Below, piece after piece: positions 36,375 to 44,116 of a stretch of DNA of 64,000 nucleotides (positions are counted from its first letter, which is position 1; each line of letters starts with the position of its first letter). The translations under genes and the position numbers were made by a program. The stretch lies in contig NZ_JH636443.1 in the NCBI RefSeq assembly GCF_000255705.1, positions 87,524 to 151,523 of the forward strand, written 5' to 3'. The notes under the pieces were generated by a model. That model saw only the letters and a list, made by a program, of their open reading frames with translations, did no database searches and was not told where the DNA came from. Source of the DNA: Zavarzinella formosa DSM 19928 (lineage in GTDB: Bacteria; Planctomycetota; Planctomycetia; Gemmatales; Gemmataceae).

Positions 36375-37409
36375 ATGACTCTCTCTAAAATGCTGGCCAA
36401 ACGCCGCGGCTTTACGCTGATCGAGCTGTTGGTCGTGATCGCGATCATCGCGATCCTCATCGGGCTGTTGCTGCCCGCCGTCCAGAAGATTCGCGAAGCC
36501 GCGAACCGGATGAAATGTTCCAACAACCTGAAGCAGATTGGTCTCGGGTTGCACAATCACAATGACACCGTCGGGAATCTTCCGATCGGCACCTACAACG
36601 ACGACAACAATCAATGGGGCTGGATGGTCTACATCCTTCCCTACGTCGAGCAGGACAACCTGTGGGCGGCCCTCACCAACTCATCCGCTCAAGACCGCAT
36701 CTATATCGCCCCGGCCGGCGGCGGCCCCAATAGCAACATTGTTCCCGTGTACGGCAACACCAACATTGACAACATTCACGGCGCATCTTCCCTCGGGCGT
36801 TGCGATGTGAATAACGTCATCTTGGTGAACGGTGTGGCCGCGACGTACACCGTCATCAAGGGATTCATCTGCCCGAGCGACAGCCTGCCGAACCAGAAAA
36901 ATAACAACACCTACGGCAAGACGAACTATGTGGCCAATCTTGGCAACACCGCCAACTGGGGCGGCGGCACCACCTACGGTTGCGGCGGAGTCTTGGGCAA
37001 CTCGCAAAACGGCATGTTGCTGCATGCCAACGAAAACAACAACACCTATGTTGTCCGGTTCTCGGATGTGACCGACGGGTTGAGCAACACGGTCGCCGTC
37101 GGCGAAGCGTCCATCAGCGCCAACGTGAACGCCACCAACCTCAACGATCCCAACTTCCCGGTCTGGGCTGGCAGCCAGGGTGGCGGTTGCAACGGCACCT
37201 CCCAAAACGGGGGCATTTTCCGCGTCATGGACCCGGCCTATCCCCTCAACAGCATCGCCTCGAACAACGCCTTCGGCAGCCGTCACACCAATGGCGGCAA
37301 CTTCCTGCTCGGCGACGGTTCGGTGAAGTTTGTTTCCAACAGCATCGATGTTAACGTCTATAAAGCCGTTGGCTCCCGTAACGGCGGCGAAGCCCTCCAA
37401 CTGCCGTAA
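36375..37409 (+). CDS. DUF1559 protein with prepilin-like N-terminus (copy 3)
   Basis: A 344-aa member: [42 protein letters not shown], and C-terminal [41 protein letters not shown], the last being nearly the same as in copy 2 ([19 protein letters not shown]). Together with the shared leader this shows that the whole pair was duplicated in tandem with copy 2. The middle (AAGGG-type, [20 protein letters not shown]) differs, so the exposed face diversified. Confidence 0.95.
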   Translation: MTLSKMLAKRRGFTLIELLVVIAIIAILIGLLLPAVQKIREAANRMKCSNNLKQIGLGLHNHNDTVGNLPIGTYNDDNNQWGWMVYILPYVEQDNLWAALTNSSAQDRIYIAPAGGGPNSNIVPVYGNTNIDNIHGASSLGRCDVNNVILVNGVAATYTVIKGFICPSDSLPNQKNNNTYGKTNYVANLGNTANWGGGTTYGCGGVLGNSQNGMLLHANENNNTYVVRFSDVTDGLSNTVAVGEASISANVNATNLNDPNFPVWAGSQGGGCNGTSQNGGIFRVMDPAYPLNSIASNNAFGSRHTNGGNFLLGDGSVKFVSNSIDVNVYKAVGSRNGGEALQLP

Positions 37410-37443
37410 TTCAAAATGTGCCTCAAGTGATTTGTTGATCTTC

Positions 37444-37480
37444 CACCGGGACGTCGGCTGACGCCCCGGTGTTCGTTTTT
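37444..37480 (+). terminator. Intrinsic hairpin between DUF1559 copy 3 and lipoprotein 3
   Basis: CACCGGG (37444-37450) pairs with CCCGGTG (37465-37471), with an inner CGTC/GACG stem, followed by TTCGTTTTTG. Third instance of a hairpin within a DUF1559-lipoprotein pair. Confidence 0.75.
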
Positions 37481-37539
37481 GAACAATCTGGTGTTGTCAC
37501 AACAATTTGTTGACCTCTTTCTCTCCGGCCGAGGATTTC

Positions 37540-37935
37540 ATGACACGTTTGCTCTTCCTGCCGATCCTCTTCATTTCTTCCGTCGCGATGGTGGGTTGTG
37601 AAGGGGCCAAGACAACAGGCAAGGTGACTTTCGACGGCGCTCTGGTCGACAACGGAACGATTGTGTTCATTCCGTCGGACGGAAAAGGCGCCTCGGTGTC
37701 GGCTCCGATCAAGAATGGCGATTTCGCCATCGCAGTCCCCGGAGGATCGTACAAGGTTTCCGTGACAGCCGAGAAAATGATGCAGTCCAGCTCAACGATC
37801 AAGGGGGCCCCGGACGAAATGCGAAACTACATCCCGGCGCGATATCAGGGAAGCAGTTCCGAACTCACGGCAACCGTGGACGGAAAGCCGCTCACCTTTG
37901 ATCTCAAACCCGACGCGGACAAAAAAAAGAAGTAA
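37540..37935 (+). CDS. Small lipoprotein with carboxypeptidase-regulatory-like fold (partner 3)
   Basis: A 131-aa lipoprotein with signal MTRLLFLPILFISSVAMVGC, lipobox MVGC. The domain reads TTGKVTFDGALVDNGTIVFI, GDFAIAVPGGSYKVSVTAEKM, MRNYIPARYQGSSSELTATV. It ends in DADKKKK. ATG at 37540 is preferred over an upstream start at 37507. It is the closest paralogue of partner 2. Confidence 0.9.
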   Translation: MTRLLFLPILFISSVAMVGCEGAKTTGKVTFDGALVDNGTIVFIPSDGKGASVSAPIKNGDFAIAVPGGSYKVSVTAEKMMQSSSTIKGAPDEMRNYIPARYQGSSSELTATVDGKPLTFDLKPDADKKKK

Positions 37936-37958
37936 TCATTGCTTTGCCGACAGGCCGG

Positions 37959-37985
37959 CCGGGGGAACCATCCTCCGGCTTTTTT
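37959..37985 (+). terminator. Terminator after lipoprotein 3
   Basis: CCGGGGGA (37959-37966) pairs with TCCTCCGG (37971-37978) with one G-T position; a T-run follows. It closes the third pair. Confidence 0.7.
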
Positions 37986-38024
37986 ATGTCCCATCGTCTT
38001 GTTCCGTGGTTTTAAATTATCGTG

Positions 38025-38795
38025 ATGCACGCCTGCCTTCTCATCGTTCTCCTCGCTGTTCCAGGAGCGGAGACACCCAAGGTCGGCCCGGTGCCGGACG
38101 CCCTCCGGACGGAGTGGAAACTCTCGCCCTTTTACAAGAAGCACATCGACCTCAAAGGGTTCCCGCTGCTGAGTTCCGAGAAGGTCTCCGATGCGGCCCT
38201 GCTGGAGGCGGCCGACCTCATCGAACACATGCTCGCCGGCCGGGACGATGTTCGGAAGGCCCTCGTCAAAAACCGGGTCCGCTTTGCGGTGATGTCCCCG
38301 AAGGAACAGACGACGGACGTGCCGGAACACAGCGATCTCACGCCCAAGGATTATTGGGACAAACGGGCGCGCGGCCTGGGGGCGACGCATCACCGGCCGG
38401 CCGTGAGTTGCGGGGAGGAGAACCTGTTGAACTTGAAGGGGGATCGTTACCCGAAGGAAAACATTCTGGTTCACGAGTTCTCCCATGCGATGCACGAGAT
38501 GGGGCTGAACAGCGTGGACAAGAAGTTCGATGCCCGCCTGCGGGAGTGTTACGACAAGGCAATCAAAGCGGGCTTGTGGAAGGGAACCTACGCGGCCACC
38601 AACCACAAAGAATATTGGGCCGAGGCCGTGCAATCATACTTTGATTGCAACAACCCGCCTGACTCGCAGCACAACGAGGCCAACACCCGCGAGAAACTGG
38701 CGAAATACGATCCGGCCGTCTTCGCCCTCATCGACGAAACCTATGGCAAAAACCCGTGGCGTTACTCGCGATATGATGCCCGCGTGAAGAAGTAA
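38025..38795 (+). CDS. Exported zinc metallopeptidase-like protein (HExxH, ATLF-like)
   Basis: A 256-aa protein with a signal-like start (MHACLLIVLLAVPGAE). The zinc motif HEFSHAMHEMG begins at residue 150, and the downstream NHKEYWAEAVQSYFDCN supplies the glutamate expected of a gluzincin third ligand. This pairing resembles the anthrax-toxin-lethal-factor-like (ATLF) domain of bacterial peptidases. The substrate is unknown. ATG at 38025 is used; a GTG is directly before it at 38022. Confidence 0.75.
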   Translation: MHACLLIVLLAVPGAETPKVGPVPDALRTEWKLSPFYKKHIDLKGFPLLSSEKVSDAALLEAADLIEHMLAGRDDVRKALVKNRVRFAVMSPKEQTTDVPEHSDLTPKDYWDKRARGLGATHHRPAVSCGEENLLNLKGDRYPKENILVHEFSHAMHEMGLNSVDKKFDARLRECYDKAIKAGLWKGTYAATNHKEYWAEAVQSYFDCNNPPDSQHNEANTREKLAKYDPAVFALIDETYGKNPWRYSRYDARVKK

Positions 38796-38812
38796 CCCGT
38801 ATCATTTCCCGC

Positions 38813-39112
38813 ATGAGTACCCTCCGCTGCCCCGTCTGCCGGGCCGACAATTCCGCCGGGCCAAACTGCCGCCGTTGCAAGGCCGATCTGGCGATCCTGT
38901 GGACCCTCGAACAACAACGGGCCGCCCACATCACCGAGGCAAGAGCCGCCGCCGCCGACAGTCGCTTTGACGAAGCCCTGGAAGAACTGAACTCAGCCGA
39001 CACCCTGAGACACGGCACCGATGTGAGCCGCTACCGGGCCTGCGTCTGCCTGCTGGCCGGCGACTTCGCCTCGGCGATGGAAAACAGACGACTGGCAAAA
39101 AACCAAGGATGA
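38813..39112 (+). CDS. Small zinc-ribbon / TPR-like protein
   Basis: A 99-aa protein: N-terminal zinc ribbon RCPVCRADNSAGPNCRRCKAD (pairs CPVC and CRRC), then helical repeats EARAAAADSRFDEALEELNSADTL and YRACVCLLAGDFASAMENRRLA resembling one and a half TPRs. It probably binds a partner protein. It follows the metallopeptidase gene by 17 bp. Its stop codon TGA lies inside the first GGATGAA unit of repeat D, so the end of the protein (KNQG) is encoded by the repeat. Confidence 0.75.
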   Translation: MSTLRCPVCRADNSAGPNCRRCKADLAILWTLEQQRAAHITEARAAAADSRFDEALEELNSADTLRHGTDVSRYRACVCLLAGDFASAMENRRLAKNQG

Positions 39113-39207
39113 AGGATGAAGGATGAAAGGAAAACCAAGGCACAATGATTGTCTTGGTTTTCCTTTCATCCTTCATCCTTCATCCTTCATCCTTCATCCT
39201 TGGTTTT
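39099..39207. repeat. Inverted repeat D with GGATGAA units, bounded by two stop codons
   Basis: Left arm 39099-39139 and right arm 39153-39207 share an AAAACCAAGG end and a tail AAAGGAAAACCAAG, separated by GGATGAA units: three on the left, five on the right as the reverse complement. The loop is 13 nt. The left arm contains the stop of the zinc-ribbon gene (39110-39112) and the right arm ends inside the stop of der (39206-39208), so the element fills the whole gap of two convergent genes. The unequal unit number suggests slippage. Confidence 0.95.
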
Positions 39208-40699
39208 AGATGTCCCACAGCGAGGAAGACTTGTCCCCGCGTTTGCGCTTGCGCGGGGCGGTCGAATCGCGGGGTTTCTTGGGCTTGTCGATCTTCTGGT
39301 CGGCGGTCGCGGCGGTGGCTTCCTCGGAGGCGGCGGTCATTTCGGGATCGTCGTCTTCCTTGCCTCCCTTGCGAGGGCCGTCGTGGCGGTTGCGGAAGTC
39401 AAACTTGATGGCCACTTCCGGGAACGGCAGGTGATCGCGGAAGATCTTCATCAAGTATCGCCGATACACCGAATCGAATAATTCCGGCCCGTTCGTGAAG
39501 AACACAATCGTCGGCGGTTCGACAGCCACCTGCGAGGCGAACATAATCTTGGGCTGCTTTGTCCCCCGCTGGGACGGCGGGTTGGCTTCCAAAGCGTCCC
39601 GCAGCACCCGATTCAACTCTCCGGTGGTCACCCGTGTGCGGGCCTGTTTCACCAAGTTCTGGGCCAGGTTCAGCACCCGGAAAACGTTCTTCGACTCCTT
39701 GGCCGTGACGAACGCCAGCGGCACATAGTCGAGCATCGGGTAGACTTTGTACACGTACTCCGCGAATTCCTTCGTGGAGACCTCCTGCTTCATCACCAAA
39801 TCCCATTTGTTGAACACGAAAATCGCGGGCTTGTGATTCTCCAAAATGTATTCCGTGAGTTGCTTGTCGATCCGGCCGACGGGCTGGCTGGCGTCGAAGA
39901 ACATCAGCACCACATCGGCCCGGCGAATCGACCGCTCGGCGCGGGCGAGACTGTAAAACTCGACGTTTCCGGCCAGACTGCTGCGGTGCCGAACCCCGGC
40001 GGTGTCGATGGCGATGAAGGTCTTGCCGTCGTGTTCAAACCGCACGTCCACGCTGTCCCGCGTGGTCCCGGCGACTTCGCTGACGATGACGCGGTCTTCC
40101 TGGGCCAGTGCGTTGATGAACGTGCTTTTTCCGGCGTTCCGTCGGCCGACGATGGCGAGCTTCAGCGTCTCGACCACCGGGGCTTGTTCATCGTCCTTGG
40201 GCGCCGGCAAATGTTCGACGATGGTGTCGAGCAGGTTGTCCTGCCCGCGAAACTGGTTGGCGCTCACCGGAACCACGGGTTCATACCCGAAGCGGTGGAA
40301 GTCCCCGGCGGCCAGATCGAGAGCTTCCGTGTCGCACTTGTTCACCACGCAGATGACCGGCTTTCCGAGGGGTCGTAATCGCTCGGCGACGGTTTCATCC
40401 AATGCCACCGGCCCGGAGCGGGCGTCGGTCACGTACAAGATCAAATCGGCCTGGTCGATGGCGATGGCGATCTGCCGTTCGACGTCTTCGTTCAAGTCTT
40501 GCGAATCGACGATGCCGATGCCGCCCGTGTCCATAAGGTCGAAGAACCGGCCATCATGCTCGACGACGACCGTGACGCGGTCGCGCGTCACCCCGGCCGT
40601 CGGATCGACAATGCTGATGCGTTTGCCGGCCAGCCAGTTGAAAATGGACGACTTGCCGACGTTCGGTCGTCCGATGATGGCCACGACGGGCAACGCCAT
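39206..40699 (-). CDS. der: Ribosome biogenesis GTPase Der (EngA)
   Basis: A 497-aa double-GTPase for 50S subunit assembly. G-domain 1 starts MALPVVAIIGRPNVGKSS with DTGGIG and NKCD; G-domain 2 starts VGRRNAGKST with DTAGVR and FNKWDLV; a KH-like C-terminal domain follows (PPTIVFFTNGPELFDSVYRRYLMKIFRDHLPFPEVAIKFDFR). The last 60 residues are a low-complexity Lys/Asp/Ala tail (DKPKKPRDSTAPRKRKRGDK), longer than usual. ATG at 40699 is used; the longer frame to 40783 is not family-like. Confidence 0.96.
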   Translation of the reverse strand: MALPVVAIIGRPNVGKSSIFNWLAGKRISIVDPTAGVTRDRVTVVVEHDGRFFDLMDTGGIGIVDSQDLNEDVERQIAIAIDQADLILYVTDARSGPVALDETVAERLRPLGKPVICVVNKCDTEALDLAAGDFHRFGYEPVVPVSANQFRGQDNLLDTIVEHLPAPKDDEQAPVVETLKLAIVGRRNAGKSTFINALAQEDRVIVSEVAGTTRDSVDVRFEHDGKTFIAIDTAGVRHRSSLAGNVEFYSLARAERSIRRADVVLMFFDASQPVGRIDKQLTEYILENHKPAIFVFNKWDLVMKQEVSTKEFAEYVYKVYPMLDYVPLAFVTAKESKNVFRVLNLAQNLVKQARTRVTTGELNRVLRDALEANPPSQRGTKQPKIMFASQVAVEPPTIVFFTNGPELFDSVYRRYLMKIFRDHLPFPEVAIKFDFRNRHDGPRKGGKEDDDPEMTAASEEATAATADQKIDKPKKPRDSTAPRKRKRGDKSSSLWDI

Positions 40700-40958
40700 G
40701 ATGTAGCTCCAAGCTGAGAGAACCGTAATTGATTGATTGTATGAGGGACGCAACGAACGCGGAACGAAAAACCCCGCCTTCACTTACTTCCCGACAAACC
40801 CAATCCTCCGGGGAACCGGCGACTTCGCCGTGTGAATCGCATGATCGCACCTTTTGAAGAACTCCGTGCGGGCGCGACGCGGAGTCCTCGCGACGGAGCG
40901 CGAACTTCCCCCGTTCAATCGCCGTCACTTTTTGAAGAAGGCTTCAAGAGGGCATGCG

Positions 40959-41279
40959 ATGAGCAAGGTGAAGTCCCCCGTGGAAAAGAAAGCGCTGGCC
41001 TACTGCCGGGACCACGTTTCGCCGTCCGAATACCCGCACGGCTTTCGCAAAACATGGCCTAGGAAGAAAATTCGCCCCGGCCGGGCCGCCCGCCACAAGG
41101 TGCGCCAAATCCTTCGGACCACCGGCGACGACACGCTGGCCGCCACCGTTGTCCGAAAAAAGGTGCGGAAGTGGGGCGTCATTTCCTTGCGGGAAAGTGT
41201 CGATTTCAAGAAGTGGAAACGAAACCAGATGATCGGCGCCCGCAAAGCGCGACAGGCTCGGCGGGCCAAACCCTCGTAA
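40959..41279 (+). CDS. Hypothetical basic protein, 106 aa
   Basis: Not recognised. It is strongly basic: MSKVKSPVEKKALAYCRDHV, KTWPRKKIRPGRAARHKVRQILR and the tail MIGARKARQARRAKPS. The composition suits a nucleic-acid-binding or ribosome-associated protein but no fold is recognisable. ATG 40959 is chosen; 259 bp separate it from the divergent der gene. The next gene starts 52 bp downstream. Confidence 0.6.
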   Translation: MSKVKSPVEKKALAYCRDHVSPSEYPHGFRKTWPRKKIRPGRAARHKVRQILRTTGDDTLAATVVRKKVRKWGVISLRESVDFKKWKRNQMIGARKARQARRAKPS

Positions 41280-41330
41280 GGGTGTTCTCGTCGAGCAGGG
41301 TTTCAACAGAAATCTGCCAAAGGGGCCGTC

Positions 41331-41975
41331 ATGGCGAGACAGAACCGGGTCACGCCTTTCGGGGAGATCGTTGCCGTTTCCGAGCGGGGGACGATGATGG
41401 GCAATCGCGGCGTCCTCCACGACGCGGCGGGGCACATTCGCCGCCCGTGGCTGGTGAAACGGTGGATCATTTGCCGGTTGGAGTTCCGCGAGAGGCGGCG
41501 GGTCGTCATGTCTCCAGACCGCTACACGGAGCTTTTCTTTCTTGACGAAGCGACCGGGCTGGCGGCCGGCCACCGTCCTTGTGTCGAGTGTCGTCGAAAG
41601 GCATTCGCGTCTTATGCCGAGGCTTGGGCGGCTGAAAACCCCGGAGCGGCAAAGCCCAAGGTCTCGGTCATTGATGAACGCCTTCATGCCGAGCGCGTCG
41701 GCCCGGACCGTCGCCAGCGGACCTTTCGGGCGACGGTCGCCGATCTCCCGGACGGAGTGTTCGTGACGTGCGATGATGCGGAGGGAGAGGCCCGCCTGTT
41801 GTGGAAGGGGCGACTTCTCACATGGTCCCCCGGCGGCTATGCGGCCGGCAATCCGGCGTTTGCACACGGAGAAGTCACGGTTCTCACCCCGCGATCCACC
41901 GTGAATGTGATCCGGGCGGGCTACAAGCCGGAAGTCCACCCCTCGGCAAATGATCCAGTTTCCGTCGGCGCTTGA
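41331..41975 (+). CDS. Conserved hypothetical protein, 214 aa
   Basis: I recognise the pattern as a widespread but unnamed protein group in proteobacteria and planctomycetes: MARQNRVTPFGEIVAVSERG, MGNRGVLHD, VMSPDRYTELFFLDEATGLAAGHRPCVECRR. The CxxC near residue 86 could bind a metal, but no partner pair is seen. No catalytic motif can be named, and no function is proposed. Confidence 0.8.
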   Translation: MARQNRVTPFGEIVAVSERGTMMGNRGVLHDAAGHIRRPWLVKRWIICRLEFRERRRVVMSPDRYTELFFLDEATGLAAGHRPCVECRRKAFASYAEAWAAENPGAAKPKVSVIDERLHAERVGPDRRQRTFRATVADLPDGVFVTCDDAEGEARLLWKGRLLTWSPGGYAAGNPAFAHGEVTVLTPRSTVNVIRAGYKPEVHPSANDPVSVGA

Positions 41976-42040
41976 TGTGAAGACAAAGCCCGGAAGATTT
42001 GCCACACCCAATCAGCGACCACAACAGATTGGCGGGGTCA

Positions 42041-42078
42041 AAACTCAATGAATCAACGAATGCTGATTCATTGAGTTT
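42041..42078. terminator. Perfect 15-bp hairpin between convergent genes
   Basis: 42041-42055 (AAACTCAATGAATCA) and 42064-42078 are exact reverse complements around an 8-nt loop, with no T-run on either side. It lies between the 214-aa gene and the minus-strand gene ending at 42102, so a bidirectional end signal is likely. Confidence 0.7.
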
Positions 42079-42101
42079 GAATTACAGTTGTCCGGAAATC
42101 G

Positions 42102-42557
42102 TTATTTCGGCAATTCCCGAGCTTCCGCTTTTTTTCCGGCCAGATCGAAATAGAGCGTGTAATAGACGCCCGGCCCGGTTTGCGCCACCCCCACCAGATT
42201 CCCGGACTTTCGGGCCTGTTCATTAGTCTTTCGGATCGCGTCCTCGGTCACCGTGAACTTTCCGAGGATTCCGATGGCATACGCCTCCCGGCCCCTTAAT
42301 TCATCAGGCGCCTGGACCTCCACCCCATGAATGCGCGCAATCTTTGAGGAACCGACGATGCCCCGAACAGCCACCAGCCGGCCGACGTGTTTGTCGAGGT
42401 CGTCAGCCGAAGTGATAACGGGCCAATCCATCCCCAATGCCATCGGCGTGAATTTCTTGTCCGGCTTTTGCAGAACGTCCTCCCCGGCTGCCTTCCCCGC
42501 GAGAAGAATCGCGCCGCCGAGGATGATTGCCGGAGCCGTCCGCCAGATACGCATCAT
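42102..42557 (-). CDS. Exported hypothetical protein with OB-like core
   Basis: A 151-aa protein with a signal peptide (MMRIWRTAPAIILGGAILLAGKAAG). The mature part DKHVGRLVAVRGIVGSSKIARI, HGVEVQAP and AIGILGKFTV looks like an OB-fold with alternating strands; LYFDLAGKKAEARELPK ends it. No family name can be given. ATG at 42557 or 42554. Confidence 0.65.
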   Translation of the reverse strand: MMRIWRTAPAIILGGAILLAGKAAGEDVLQKPDKKFTPMALGMDWPVITSADDLDKHVGRLVAVRGIVGSSKIARIHGVEVQAPDELRGREAYAIGILGKFTVTEDAIRKTNEQARKSGNLVGVAQTGPGVYYTLYFDLAGKKAEARELPK

Positions 42558-42590
42558 GTACCGCCTGCTTTTGTGGTTCAATTGCCGCCT

Positions 42591-42784
42591 TCACGGATTG
42601 TCGGTTCTCGTCCCGAGAATCCAAGGGGTGAAGGCGCCGGTTTTGGGGTTAGGAGCCTTTTGGGGAGCGATGTGGGGTTTGCCCTCGTGGACGAAGACAC
42701 GAAGAAGGAGGGCTTCGCGGATCTTCTTGGGCGGGGTGGCTTCCACGTCCACGATGCAGAGGGTGGTTTGGCCATCGCCGGGTT
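42591..42784 (-). pseudogene. Duplicated fragment of the C-terminus of the sigma factor at 44117
   Basis: Read on the minus strand, this segment gives DGQTTLCIVDVEATPPKK and ends TPWILGTRTDNP, almost the same as the end of the protein at 44117-46483 (DGQTILCIVDVEATPPKK, TPWILRTRTDYP). The DNA at about 42587-42780 and 44118-44310 is about 90% identical by eye. The copy lacks a proper start: it directly follows the end of the gene at 42785. It is best read as a duplicated 3' end without its own function. Confidence 0.75.
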
Positions 42785-43414
42785 TCATCCCCAACCTGGC
42801 TCGCCCTGTTTCGGATCCTCCTTTTTGGGTTGCATGGCCGCGATTTGCCGGACCAGTTCGTCCCTCGGAATGGCGTTTTCTCGGCCGAGTCGCAGGCGTT
42901 CTTCCAGGTCTTCGGAGTTCGGATCATATTGCCGGACAACTGGACGCAGACGAAGCCATTTCCGAAGGCCCCAGACGAACACCAGCAAGGCCGGCGGGCC
43001 GTAAATTGGCGTCAGGATGAGTTTGTCTCGGCCCCCCTCCGCGAAATGAAGCGCCAGCATCACGGCGGCGAACCCGGCAAGGATTCTCCCGGTGATGATC
43101 GCGAGACCGGCCATGTCGAGCGAATGCCCGAACTTCCGATTCCGGGCGAGGGCGAGCATGTTCTCCTGGACTTGTCCGCATGCGGGACAGGGAACTTCCT
43201 TGATCTTCCCGGCGAGCGTCCGTTTCAGGTCGGCCTCGGCCTCCCAACGGGCCTTTTCCTCGGCCAGCGGATTCAGAAACAAAATGTTGCTGTCCGAACC
43301 CACGCCGCTTCCGTTCACCACATAGACGTATTCCAGCCGGCACTTTTCGCAGGTCACGAACTTGAGGCTTTTGCCGCTCAGTTTCGCGGTGTGGCGTATT
43401 CCAATCGGAATCAT
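42785..43414 (-). CDS. Membrane protein with zinc-ribbon-like cysteines
   Basis: A 209-aa protein. It has two CxxC pairs: FVTCEKCRLEY near residue 20 and VPCPACGQVQEN near residue 75, so a zinc ribbon in the N-terminal half, then two hydrophobic segments (LAIITGRILAGFAAVMLAL, YGPPALLVFVWGL) and a charged C-terminus. Functions are unknown. The last residues (DPKQGEPGWG) lead straight into the duplicated fragment at 42591-42784. Confidence 0.68.
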   Translation of the reverse strand: MIPIGIRHTAKLSGKSLKFVTCEKCRLEYVYVVNGSGVGSDSNILFLNPLAEEKARWEAEADLKRTLAGKIKEVPCPACGQVQENMLALARNRKFGHSLDMAGLAIITGRILAGFAAVMLALHFAEGGRDKLILTPIYGPPALLVFVWGLRKWLRLRPVVRQYDPNSEDLEERLRLGRENAIPRDELVRQIAAMQPKKEDPKQGEPGWG

Positions 43415-43543
43415 CAGGCTCCCTCCGCTTGCGGCAACATGCTCCCTCCGCTCGCGGCGACATGAAATCGAGTTTTGATCCGGGCCGGATCAATGCGAGC
43501 CATCATTCCGGGCGGCGAGCGGGATGGGTGGGCGCCCGGCCGC

Positions 43544-43975
43544 TTATGGACGGAGCAAAGATGAAATACCGAATGGATCGGCAATGCCCAGCGCACGCGC
43601 GAACCCGACCGCAAAGGGGATGACCCAAAACGGAGAATCCTCGTCGAACGGAGGCAGGAATTCTTTGGAAGGAATGTGGCCCGCCATGTTGTACAGGGTT
43701 TTGGCGCAGATCTCCTCGAAACTGCGCTGATGCAAAAGTAACGTTTCGGTTTCTTCCGCCTGGAGTGAACTACGCCTGATCCTGTCAAACAGATCGTGGG
43801 CATGCCGCCATTTCCGGTCGTCCGAAGCCATGTCGTCTAGTTCGAGCATGGCGGACTGGTCAGCGCAATGCGGCAGGAAGAACCGCACCATCTCTTGGAT
43901 CGCCAACGCCGTGGAGTTTGTATGCGGCACCCAACCCCCTCGCTTCTTTGCGGTCCAACGTGTTGGGAGGAACAT
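43544..43975 (-). CDS. Hypothetical protein, 143 aa
   Basis: Not assigned to a named family, but the run RKWRHAHDLFDRIRR, SFEEICAKTLYNMAGHIPSKEF, and PFDEDSPFWVIPFAVGFARALGI looks like a conserved planctomycete soluble protein. No catalytic motif is seen. ATG at 43975 (MFLPTRWTAKKRGG) could be too early; MVRFFLPHCAD at residue 29 is an alternative. The 140 bp on each side hold nothing else. Confidence 0.6.
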   Translation of the reverse strand: MFLPTRWTAKKRGGWVPHTNSTALAIQEMVRFFLPHCADQSAMLELDDMASDDRKWRHAHDLFDRIRRSSLQAEETETLLLHQRSFEEICAKTLYNMAGHIPSKEFLPPFDEDSPFWVIPFAVGFARALGIADPFGISSLLRP

Positions 43976-44116
43976 TCCCGATTATTAAGTTGGCCGGTGA
44001 TTATTGAACCACTTCGGCCTACGCTGACAGGCTAACCGACATGTTTCCCGCTGTCAAAATCATTCCCGGCATCGGCTCGCCAAGCATAGGCGGCACGCCA
44101 AGACAGCCTTCCGTCT

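Noticed and set aside
39110-39200. GGATGAA repeats as sequencing adaptor or assembly artefact
   Set aside because: The same unit occurs 24 kb away with a different loop and different flanks, and each copy forms a precise inverted pair.
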